DNA from: Variovorax sp. V93
GTDB taxonomy: Bacteria > Pseudomonadota > Gammaproteobacteria > Burkholderiales > Burkholderiaceae_C
NCBI RefSeq assembly: GCF_041154485.1
Contig: NZ_AP028669.1
Span: forward strand, 1,550,001-1,614,000
DNA: 64,000 nt
Direction: 5' to 3'
Both the position numbers and the translations under genes were made by a program. The notes beneath the pieces were generated by a model. The model made no database searches, was not told the origin of the DNA, and saw only the letters and a program-made list of their open reading frames with translations. This document shows positions 56,863 through 64,000 of this stretch, piece by piece (the first letter of the stretch is position 1; every line of letters starts with the position of its first letter).

Positions 56863-57417
56863 ATGAAGAAAATTGCCCTGATCGCCACCCTGGCCCTGGC
56901 GCTTCCGTTCGCCGCCATGGCGCAGACCACCACCCCTGCCAAGCCGGCTGCCAAGACCGAGGCCAAGAAGGCGCCCCCCAAGAAGCAGGTCACCCGCAAG
57001 GCCGCCAAGGCCGTCGAGGAAGTGACGCCCATTGCCGATGAAACCAACATCGTGCTGACCGAGGCCGACCTGGCCGTCGCCAAACGCGTCTCCGTCGGCA
57101 AGGCCCAGTGCGAACTCGGCGCCGACGTGACCGTGGACGCCGACGAGAAGAAGCCGGGCTTCTTCAATGTGTCGACCAAGGGCGTGAAGTACCGCATGCA
57201 CCCGGTCGAAAGCCGCACCGGCGCCATCCGCCTCGAAGACCCGCGTGCCGGCGCCATGTGGCTGCAGCTGGGCAACAAGTCGATGCTGATGAACCAGAAG
57301 GCGGGCCTGCGCATTGCCGACGAATGCCAGACGGCCGAGCAGGTCGCGTTTGCCGAAGAAATGAAGAAGAACCCGCCGAAGAGCCTGTTCGAAGGCGCTG
57401 ACCCGGCCAAGAAGTAA
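56863..57417 (+). CDS. Secreted protein of unknown function
   Basis: A 184-aa protein with a signal peptide (MKKIALIATLALALPFAAMA, cleavage near residue 20), a Lys/Pro/Ala-rich linker (22-55), and a compact domain beginning EETNIVLTEADLAV-like at about 62 and containing VGKAQCELGADVTV and RIADECQTAEQVAFAEEM. Two cysteines could form a disulphide. The gene sits between the CitE-like lyase and acnB, as in related genomes from memory. ATG 56863 has AAGGAA 7 bases upstream. I do not recognise a function. Confidence 0.8.
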   Translation: MKKIALIATLALALPFAAMAQTTTPAKPAAKTEAKKAPPKKQVTRKAAKAVEEVTPIADETNIVLTEADLAVAKRVSVGKAQCELGADVTVDADEKKPGFFNVSTKGVKYRMHPVESRTGAIRLEDPRAGAMWLQLGNKSMLMNQKAGLRIADECQTAEQVAFAEEMKKNPPKSLFEGADPAKK

Positions 57418-57498
57418 GAGAGTCCCACACACGGGGTGCGGCGCGGCTCTTGCTTGCCGTGCCGCACACCCGCAAGCCCAGTTTCCGGAGAAAAGAAG

Positions 57499-60087
57499 AT
57501 GTTGCAAGCCTACGTTGACCATGTTGCCGAACGCGCCGCGCTCGGTATTCCACCGCTGCCATTGAGCGCGAAGCAAACCGCCGAAGCCATCGAGCTCCTC
57601 AAGAGCGCGAATGCCAAGGATGGCGCCTTCCTGCTCGATCTGCTCACCCATCGCGTGCCTGCCGGCGTCGACGACGCGGCCAAGGTCAAGGCGAGCTACC
57701 TGGCGGCCGTGGCCCATGGTACCGAGAAGAGCGCGTTCATCTCGCGCGCCCGCGCCACCGAATTGCTCGGCACCATGCTCGGCGGCTACAACATCAGCCC
57801 GATGATCGACCTGCTCGACGACGCCGAGGTAGGCGCCGTGGCGGCCGAAGGCCTGAAGAAAACCCTGCTGATGTTCGACCAGTTCCACGACGTCAAGGAA
57901 AAGGCCGACAAGGGCAACGCCCACGCCAAGGGCGTGCTGCAGAGCTGGGCCGATGCCGAATGGTTCACCAGCCGCCCCGAAGTGCCGCAAAGCATCACGG
58001 TCAGCATCTTCAAGGTGGCCGGTGAAATCAACACCGACGACCTCTCTCCCGCACCCGACGCCACCACGCGTCCCGACATTCCGATGCATGCGCTGGCCAT
58101 GCACAAGAACGCCCGCCCCGGCATCGTCCCTGAAGAAGACGGCAAGCGCGGCCCGGTGAAGTTCATCGAGGACCTGCGCGCGCGCGGCCATCTCGTGGCC
58201 TATGCCGGCGACGTGGTCGGCACCGGCTCCTCGCGCAAGAGCGCCACCAACTCGGTGCTCTGGTTCACCGGCGAAGACATTCCCTTCGTGCCCAACAAGC
58301 GCTTCGGCGGCGTCTGCCTCGGCGGCAAGATCGCGCCGATCTTCTACAACACCATGGAAGACTCGGGCGCGCTGCCCATCGAGCTCGACGTGAGCCAGAT
58401 GAACATGGGCGACGTGGTCGAGCTGCGCCCCTACGAAGGCAAGGCCCTGAAGGACGGCAAGGTGATTGCCGAGTTCAAGGTCAAGAGCGACGTGCTGTTC
58501 GACGAAGTGCGCGCCGGCGGCCGCATTCCGCTGATCATCGGCCGCGGCCTCACGGCCAAGGCGCGCGAGGCGCTGGGCCTGCCGGCCTCGACGCTGTTCC
58601 GCCTGCCGCAAAGCCCGGTCGACACCAAGAAGGGCTTCTCGCTCGCGCAGAAGATGGTCGGCCGCGCCTGCGGCCTGCCCGAAGGCCAGGGCGTGCGCCC
58701 CGGCACCTACTGCGAACCCAAGATGACCTCGGTCGGCTCGCAGGACACCACCGGCCCGATGACGCGCGACGAGCTCAAGGACCTGGCCTGCCTGGGCTTC
58801 TCGGCCGACCTCGTGATGCAGTCGTTCTGCCACACGGCGGCCTACCCGAAGAAGGTCGACGTCAAGATGCACCATGAACTGCCCGAGTTCATGGCCAACC
58901 GCGGCGGCGTCTCGCTGCGCCCGGGCGACGGCGTGATCCATTCCTGGCTCAACCGCCTGCTGACGCCCGACACCGTCGGCACCGGCGGCGACAGCCACAC
59001 CCGCTTCCCGATCGGCATCAGCTTCCCCGCAGGCTCCGGCCTCGTGGCCTTCGCGGCCGCCACCGGCGTGATGCCGCTGGACATGCCCGAATCGGTGCTC
59101 GTGCGCTTCAAGGGCAAGATGCAGCCCGGCGTCACGCTGCGCGACCTGGTCAACGCGATTCCGCTGTACGCCATCAAGAGCGGCCTGCTCACGGTCGAGA
59201 AGAAGGGCAAGAAGAACATCTTCTCGGGCCGCATCCTCGAGATCGAAGGCCTGCCGGACCTGAAGGTGGAACAGGCCTTCGAATTGAGCGACGCGTCCGC
59301 GGAGCGCTCGGCCGCCGGCTGCACGGTGCACCTGAACAAGGAACCGATCATCGAGTACATCAACAGCAACATCACGCTGATGAAGTGGATGATTGCCGAA
59401 GGCTACGCCGACGCCCGCACGCTGCAGCGCCGCATCGCCGCGCAGGAAGCCTGGCTCGCGGACCCGCAGCTGCTCAAGGGCGATGCCGACGCCGACTACG
59501 CCGCCGTGATCGAGATCGACCTGGCCGAGATCCACGAACCCATCGTGGCCTGCCCGAACGACCCTGACGACGTGAAGACGCTCAGCGACGTGGCCGGCGC
59601 CGTGATCGACGAAGTGTTCATCGGCTCGTGCATGACCAACATCGGCCACTTCCGCGCCGCGTCGAAGCTGCTCGAAGGCAAGCGCGACATCCCGGTCAAG
59701 CTGTGGATCGCACCGCCCACCAAGATGGATGCGCAGCAGCTCACCGAGGAAGGCCATTACGGCGTGTTCGGCAATGCCGGTGCACGCACCGAGATGCCGG
59801 GCTGCTCGCTGTGCATGGGCAACCAGGCGCAGGTGCGCGAAGGCGCCACGGTGATGTCCACCAGCACCCGCAACTTCCCGAACCGCCTGGGCAAGAACAC
59901 CAACGTGTACCTGGGCTCGGCCGAACTGGCCGCGATCTGCTCGCGCCTGGGCCGCATCCCGACGCGCGAGGAGTACATGGCCGCGACCGGCGTGCTCGAT
60001 GCATCGAGCGCGCAGATCTACCAGTACCTGAACTTCGACAAGATCGACGACTACAAGACCGAGGCCGGCGCCGCCGTCGCGGCCTGA
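57499..60087 (+). CDS. acnB: Aconitate hydratase B
   Basis: AcnB (862 aa) interconverts citrate and isocitrate with a [4Fe-4S] cluster and in E. coli also binds mRNA when iron is short. It has the AcnB order: helical HEAT-like N-terminal domain (1-160), swivel domain (170-380, [13 protein letters not shown]), then the catalytic core. Cluster cysteines lie in [15 protein letters not shown] and [10 protein letters not shown], the first in [14 protein letters not shown] 57499 has CGGAG 12 bases upstream. A terminator follows at 60117-60140. Confidence 0.97.
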   Translation: MLQAYVDHVAERAALGIPPLPLSAKQTAEAIELLKSANAKDGAFLLDLLTHRVPAGVDDAAKVKASYLAAVAHGTEKSAFISRARATELLGTMLGGYNISPMIDLLDDAEVGAVAAEGLKKTLLMFDQFHDVKEKADKGNAHAKGVLQSWADAEWFTSRPEVPQSITVSIFKVAGEINTDDLSPAPDATTRPDIPMHALAMHKNARPGIVPEEDGKRGPVKFIEDLRARGHLVAYAGDVVGTGSSRKSATNSVLWFTGEDIPFVPNKRFGGVCLGGKIAPIFYNTMEDSGALPIELDVSQMNMGDVVELRPYEGKALKDGKVIAEFKVKSDVLFDEVRAGGRIPLIIGRGLTAKAREALGLPASTLFRLPQSPVDTKKGFSLAQKMVGRACGLPEGQGVRPGTYCEPKMTSVGSQDTTGPMTRDELKDLACLGFSADLVMQSFCHTAAYPKKVDVKMHHELPEFMANRGGVSLRPGDGVIHSWLNRLLTPDTVGTGGDSHTRFPIGISFPAGSGLVAFAAATGVMPLDMPESVLVRFKGKMQPGVTLRDLVNAIPLYAIKSGLLTVEKKGKKNIFSGRILEIEGLPDLKVEQAFELSDASAERSAAGCTVHLNKEPIIEYINSNITLMKWMIAEGYADARTLQRRIAAQEAWLADPQLLKGDADADYAAVIEIDLAEIHEPIVACPNDPDDVKTLSDVAGAVIDEVFIGSCMTNIGHFRAASKLLEGKRDIPVKLWIAPPTKMDAQQLTEEGHYGVFGNAGARTEMPGCSLCMGNQAQVREGATVMSTSTRNFPNRLGKNTNVYLGSAELAAICSRLGRIPTREEYMAATGVLDASSAQIYQYLNFDKIDDYKTEAGAAVAA

Positions 60088-60116
60088 TCCTCAGGCGATC
60101 CGCGCATTGGACAGGG

Positions 60117-60140
60117 GCCCCGCTTCGGCGGGGCTTTCTT
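60117..60140 (+). terminator. Intrinsic terminator of acnB
   Basis: GCCCCGC-TTCG-GCGGGGC (60117-60134) is a perfect 7-bp stem with a stable UUCG tetraloop, followed by TTTCTT. It lies 29 bases after the acnB stop and ends the mdh-acnB unit. Confidence 0.88.
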
Positions 60141-60279
60141 GCGTCTGGGGTGCCGCTTTTGACTGCCTCCCCGGCCGTCTCCGACACGCAAGGGCGCCCT
60201 CGGCCGGCCGGGAGAGCGGGCCTCTCCGACAAGAATGGCTTGTCTCCGCCGCTTGTCGCGGAGAACAAGGAGACACGCC

Positions 60280-62538
60280 ATGCCTTTGGCCTCTCTGGTC
60301 GGCCGATGGGCCATGCGGCCGTTTTCCAGGGCGCTGCCGCCGCTCGGCGACACCGAACGCGCCGCGCTCGAGGCCGGCACCGTCGGCTTCGAAGGCCTGC
60401 TTTTTGCGGGGCGTCCGGACTTCGACCTGCTCTCGGCCATGGGGTCCAACCGGCTCAGCGAGCGCGAGCAGTCCTTTCTGGACCGCGAGGTGCGCGAGCT
60501 GTGCCGCATGCTCGACGACCACGCCATCGACCAGGCGCGCGACCTGCCGCCCGAGGTGTGGCGCTACCTGCGCAACAAGCGCTTCTTCGGAATGATCATT
60601 CCCGAGCAGTTCGGCGGCCTCGGGTTCGGCCACTACGCGCACGCCACGGTGGTGGCGCGCATCGCCACCGTCAACATCGCCGCTGCCGTGACCGTGATGG
60701 TGCCCAACTCGCTTGGCCCGGCGGAGCTGCTGCTGCGCTACGGCACCGACGCGCAGAAGTCGCGCTACCTGCCACGCCTGGCCGATGGCCGCGAGCTTCC
60801 GTGCTTCGGGCTGACCTCGCCCTACGCGGGCTCCGATGCGGCGGCCATTCCGGACCGCGGCGTCATGGTCGAGCGCGAGTTCGGCGGCCGGCGCACGCGC
60901 GGCTTCCTGGTCGATTTCGACAAACGCTACATCACGCTCGCGCCCGTCGCCACCGTCGTGGGGCTCGCCTTCCATGCGGTGGACGAGAGCAGGCCCGAGG
61001 GCGAGCGCGAGCTCGGCATCACCTGCGCGCTGATTCCGGTGCCGCACGAAGGCATGGAGATCGGCCGGCGCCACCGCCCGATGGACAGCGCCTTCATGAA
61101 CGGTCCGATCCATGGCCGCCAGGTGTTCGTGCCGGTGGACTGGGTGATCGGCGGCGAAAAGCAGGTGGGCCAGGGCTGGCGCATGCTGATGGAGTGCCTG
61201 GCCGCGGGCCGCGCCATCTCGCTGCCCGCGCTCGGCTCGGCCATGCAGCAGACCGCGCTCTACGTGAGCAACGGCTATGGCCAGATCCGCGAGCAGTTCG
61301 GCCTTCCGATCGGCAAGTTCCATGCGGTTGCAGGGCTGGTCGCGCAGATGTCGGCCGAGCTCTATGCGAGCGATGCGGCGAGGCGCTTCACCGCGGCCGC
61401 GCTGGACAAGGGCGAGCGGCCGAGCGTGGCCAGCGCGATCCTCAAGGTGCAGCTCACGGAGGCCGGGCGGCGGGCCGTGAACCACGGCATGGACATCCTG
61501 GGCGGCAAGGGCATCATCGCGGGGCCGTCGAACCTGCTCGGCGTGTCGTACCGGCAGGCGCCGATCGCCATCACGGTGGAGGGCGCCAACATCCTGACGC
61601 GCGCGCTCATCGTGTTCGGCCAGGGCGCGATCCGCTGCCACCCGCATGTGCTTGACGAAATGGCGGCCGTGCAGGCGCGGGACGAGACGGCGCTGGGCCG
61701 GGCACTGATCGCGCACGGCAAGCACGTGGCCGCCAATCTGTGGCACAGCCTGTTCGGTGCGCCGGTGCTGGGCGAGCCGCCCGAGGCGCTGGCCCGCGAG
61801 GCGCGGCTGATCGCGCGCATGAGCGCCAAGTACGCGCTCACCGCCGACCTGGCCATGGGCCTGCTCGGCGGCCGGCTCAAGCGCATGGAACTGCTGTCGG
61901 CGCGGCTGGGCGACGTGCTCGCGCACCTGTACCTGGCCAGTGCCAGCGTGTGGCGCTATCGGGTCGATGCGGCGCCCGAATTGCTGCCCTTTGCGCAGGC
62001 CGCGATCCGGCTGCAGCTGGACGAGGCGGGGAAGATCCTGCGCGACCTGTATGCCAACCTGCCGACCGCCGGCCGGCGCGTGATCGGTGCGCTGGTGCTG
62101 CGCCGCTCCGCGCACCTGGCGCCGCTGCGCGACGTGCAGCTGATGGCGCTGGCCGAGCTGCTGCGCACCAATCCGCGCATCGTCCAGCGGCTGGCGCCGG
62201 ACCTCAGCGAGCCCGCGGCCGGCGGCCTGCGCGACCTGATGCGCGCGATGGAACTGGGCGAGCAGCTCGGTGGCGACACCGCGGCCGTGCTCAACAAGGC
62301 GCTGCGGCGTACCCGCTCGTTCGAGGAGGCCGCATGCTCGGCACCCGATCCGGGACTGGCGCTCGCCTATCTCAAGGCCGCCGACAAGGTGATCCAGGTC
62401 GACGACTTCGAAGGTCCCGCGCAGCAGCAGGCGCGCGCGGCGCTCAGCCGGCCGGCTGCGCCGCCAGTGCAGCCAGCGCCGCGGCCGTCTGGCCATCGGC
62501 CGGAAAGAAGGACTCCACCGCCAGTTCCTGCAAAGTGA
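60280..62538 (+). CDS. fadE: Acyl-CoA dehydrogenase, FadE type
   Basis: A long acyl-CoA dehydrogenase (752 aa) of the FadE class, first step of beta-oxidation. The dehydrogenase domain spans about 65-480 (IIPEQFGGLGFGHYAHATVV, CFGLTSPYAGSDA, GRAISLPALGSAMQ) and the C-terminal DUF1974 domain 480-715, ending before VIQVDDFEG. ATG 60280 has AAGGAG 7 bases upstream. The last 32 codons are Pro/Arg-rich and run into the convergent XRE gene (95 bases shared), which suggests that the natural stop has been lost and the tail is an extension. Confidence 0.9.
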   Translation: MPLASLVGRWAMRPFSRALPPLGDTERAALEAGTVGFEGLLFAGRPDFDLLSAMGSNRLSEREQSFLDREVRELCRMLDDHAIDQARDLPPEVWRYLRNKRFFGMIIPEQFGGLGFGHYAHATVVARIATVNIAAAVTVMVPNSLGPAELLLRYGTDAQKSRYLPRLADGRELPCFGLTSPYAGSDAAAIPDRGVMVEREFGGRRTRGFLVDFDKRYITLAPVATVVGLAFHAVDESRPEGERELGITCALIPVPHEGMEIGRRHRPMDSAFMNGPIHGRQVFVPVDWVIGGEKQVGQGWRMLMECLAAGRAISLPALGSAMQQTALYVSNGYGQIREQFGLPIGKFHAVAGLVAQMSAELYASDAARRFTAAALDKGERPSVASAILKVQLTEAGRRAVNHGMDILGGKGIIAGPSNLLGVSYRQAPIAITVEGANILTRALIVFGQGAIRCHPHVLDEMAAVQARDETALGRALIAHGKHVAANLWHSLFGAPVLGEPPEALAREARLIARMSAKYALTADLAMGLLGGRLKRMELLSARLGDVLAHLYLASASVWRYRVDAAPELLPFAQAAIRLQLDEAGKILRDLYANLPTAGRRVIGALVLRRSAHLAPLRDVQLMALAELLRTNPRIVQRLAPDLSEPAAGGLRDLMRAMELGEQLGGDTAAVLNKALRRTRSFEEAACSAPDPGLALAYLKAADKVIQVDDFEGPAQQQARAALSRPAAPPVQPAPRPSGHRPERRTPPPVPAK

Positions 62539-63289
62539 CGTCCACCGGCGTGCCGAAGATGGTGGTGGTGCTGATGAAGCTCAGCACGCCGCTCGGCGTG
62601 GCCAGCTGAAAGGGCACCACCACGCCCGAAAGCTCCGTGTCGGCAGCGGGCGTGTCGTGGCTCACCTGCGGCGCGGGATAGGCTTCGAGCTCGTCGTGCA
62701 GGGCCTGCAGCACCGCGTCGCCGGTCGCCGCAATCTGTTGCTGCAGCCGTTCGAGCAGATGGGCACGCCACTGCGCGAAGTTGGCGATGCGCGAAGCCAG
62801 GCCCTCGGGATGCAGGCTCAGTCGCAGCACGTTGATGGGCGCCTTCACCAGTTCGGGGGCGGCGCCGGCCATCAGCATCGGCACCAGCGCGTTGTGCGCC
62901 ACCAGGTTCCAGTGCCGGTCGACGGCCAGCGCAGGGAACGGCTCATGGCCCTTGAGCACCAGGTCCACCGCGCGCCGGGCCGAGGCCATGGCCGGATCGT
63001 CGAGCGAGCGCTGCCGGTACATCGGCGCGAAGCCCGCGGCCACCAGCAGCGCATTGCGCTCGCGCAGCGGCACGTCGAGCCGCTCGGCCAGGCGCAGCAC
63101 CATCTCGCGGCTGGGCGCGGCGCGGCCGGTCTCCACATAGCTCAGGTGGCGGGTCGAGACCTCGGCTTCCTGCGCCAGGTCGAGCTGGCTGAGCCGGCGG
63201 CGGGTGCGCCAGTGCCGCAGGTGGGCGCCGAAGGGATCGCGCGCGCCGGGCTGGCCGGCCGGGGTGGAGTGGGTGCGGGTGGTGTTCAT
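62444..63289 (-). CDS. XRE-family regulator with MmyB-like ligand domain
   Basis: A 281-aa regulator. The Cro/C1-type HTH lies at about residues 21-78 (LRHWRTRRRLSQLDLAQEAE, LSYVETGRAAPSREMVLRLA) and the MmyB-like PAS-type domain follows (HEPFPALAVDRHWNLVAHNA). ATG 63289 is preferred because the ATG at 63340 lies inside a palindrome that probably is its operator; ATG 63298 is also possible. The gene is divergent from a small membrane protein and convergent with fadE, overlapping it by 95 bases. Confidence 0.88.
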   Translation of the reverse strand: MNTTRTHSTPAGQPGARDPFGAHLRHWRTRRRLSQLDLAQEAEVSTRHLSYVETGRAAPSREMVLRLAERLDVPLRERNALLVAAGFAPMYRQRSLDDPAMASARRAVDLVLKGHEPFPALAVDRHWNLVAHNALVPMLMAGAAPELVKAPINVLRLSLHPEGLASRIANFAQWRAHLLERLQQQIAATGDAVLQALHDELEAYPAPQVSHDTPAADTELSGVVVPFQLATPSGVLSFISTTTIFGTPVDVTLQELAVESFFPADGQTAAALAALAAQPAG

Positions 63290-63323
63290 GGACGGCATTC
63301 TGGCGCGGTGCCGATGCGGCGCC

Positions 63324-63340
63324 ATGACCTCCGAGGTCAT
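63324..63340. promoter_or_regulatory. Palindromic operator candidate for the XRE regulator
   Basis: ATGACCT-CCG-AGGTCAT is a perfect 7-bp inverted repeat in the 132-base divergent region, 35 bases upstream of the regulator start and 82 bases upstream of the membrane protein start. Its place suits autoregulation and control of the divergent gene. Confidence 0.55.
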
Positions 63341-63421
63341 CGACGCGACGCATGCCGGACGGAATCATTGGCTCCAACGCGGCAGGACTGGCTTGCGGCG
63401 TACCACCCGAAGGAGATTCTC

Positions 63422-63835
63422 ATGTCCGTCTTTGCATCCCCCCGCTTCCTGCCCAACGTGATGTGGGCCGACGCCGCGTCCTGCGCCGCGACCGGTGCGC
63501 TGCAGGTCGGGTTCACCGGCGCGCTTGCCGGGCTGACCGGCCTGCCGGCGCCGCTGCTCATGGGAACCGGTGTGTTCCTGCTGGCCTATGCCGCCGCTGC
63601 GGCCTGGATGGCCAGCCGCCGCACGCCACCGCGCACGCTGATCGGCCTTGTGGTGGCCGGCAACTTCGGCTGGGCCGTGGCCTGCGTCGCGCTGCTGGTG
63701 AGCGGCGCATTCGCAGTCACCGCACTGGGCACGGCCTGGGTGCTGGCGCAGGCGCTGTGCGTGGTGGTGCTGGCCGAACTGCAATGGACCGGCCTGCGCC
63801 GCACCCGCGGCGGCGCGGACATGGCCTTGGCCTGA
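63422..63835 (+). CDS. Small four-span membrane protein
   Basis: A 137-aa protein with four predicted spans (about residues 17-37, 44-63, 73-94 and 98-118) and short loops, ending in a basic tail. No catalytic motif is visible and I recognise no family with certainty. ATG 63422 has a perfect AAGGAG 7 bases upstream. It is divergent from an XRE/MmyB-type regulator with a palindrome between, so it is probably that regulator's target. A hairpin follows at 63845-63876. Confidence 0.8.
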   Translation: MSVFASPRFLPNVMWADAASCAATGALQVGFTGALAGLTGLPAPLLMGTGVFLLAYAAAAAWMASRRTPPRTLIGLVVAGNFGWAVACVALLVSGAFAVTALGTAWVLAQALCVVVLAELQWTGLRRTRGGADMALA

Positions 63836-63844
63836 GTCCACGGG

Positions 63845-63876
63845 ATGCCGGCAACGCCCATCCATCCGGCATTTTT
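63845..63876 (+). terminator. Probable terminator of the small membrane protein gene
   Basis: ATGCCGG (63845-63851) pairs with CCGGCAT (63866-63872) across a 14-base loop and is followed by TTTTT (63872-63876). The long loop makes it weaker than the others. Confidence 0.55.
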
Positions 63877-63988
63877 CGCGATGAGGAACGCCGCGTGTCG
63901 AAGGACCGGGTTGGAAGACAGACTACAGCAGCTGACATCGTTCCCCGCTATCCTTGAAGAGCTTCCACGAACAATCAGGAGTTCCTCA

Positions 63989-64000
63989 ATGGCCAAAGCA
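63989..64000 (+). CDS. First codons of a gene cut by the right edge
   Basis: ATG GCC AAA GCA (MAKA) begins at 63989 with a good ribosome-binding site CAGGAG 8 bases upstream. Only four codons are present, so no identity can be given. The strong ribosome-binding site and the preceding terminator are the reasons for calling a start here. Confidence 0.5.

Overview
The window looks like a chromosomal segment of a high-GC betaproteobacterium of the order Burkholderiales, most likely Comamonadaceae close to Variovorax. This rests on protein style, gene order (yceD-rpmF-plsX-fabHDG-acpP-fabF-rpoE-rse-mucD-lepAB-rnc-era-recO-pdxJ-acpS-nagZ; leuCDB-asd-fimV-truA-trpFBA-accD; sdhCDABE-gltA beside mdh/acnB) and short repeats of a type remembered from Comamonadaceae. 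No database was searched. It is almost entirely core genome: no insertion sequence, prophage, integrase, CRISPR array, tRNA or rRNA was found.

Layout. 1-10100: end of hemY, then rne on the minus strand, a 560-base divergent region, rluC-HAD phosphatase-Rieske protein-S49 peptidase on plus, and an overlapping minus unit yceF / RsmI-like methylase / MFS transporter. 10100-24830: one long plus-strand run for ribosomal protein L32, phospholipid and fatty acid synthesis (plsX, fabH, fabD, fabG, acpP, fabF), the envelope stress module (rpoE, rseA, rseB, DegP-type protease), then a 520-base non-coding stretch with two terminators before lepA-lepB and a DUF4845 gene. 24840-29545: rnc, era, recO, pdxJ, acpS, nagZ, tightly packed and mostly overlapping. 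29553-33680 (minus): a DUF45 metallopeptidase and a YegD-type Hsp70 translationally coupled to lysS, then a LON-domain protein. 33728-34288 (plus): a YggT-family membrane protein.

34301-47456 (minus): accD, trpA, trpB, trpF, truA, fimV, asd, leuB, leuD, leuC and a LysR regulator. 47573-49495 (minus): a small entericidin-type lipoprotein, citrate synthase and sdhE. 49515-52885 (minus): sdhB, sdhA, sdhD, sdhC. A GntR regulator (minus) lies between sdhC and a divergent plus-strand unit mdh, trans-aconitate methyltransferase, CitE-like lyase, a secreted protein and acnB, so most of a TCA-cycle segment is grouped around one regulator. 60280-64000: a FadE-type acyl-CoA dehydrogenase overlapping a convergent XRE regulator, a divergent small membrane protein and the first codons of another gene.

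The least explained parts are non-coding or at gene junctions: the degP-lepA interval (terminator-ended leader or small RNA, plus a DnaA-box-like cluster), a repeat that has become the first 28 codons of trpA, the lysS-Hsp70-metallopeptidase coupling, palindromes at the mdh, sdh, acpP and XRE promoters, and a recurring GGCTAWAAT-like -10 motif.
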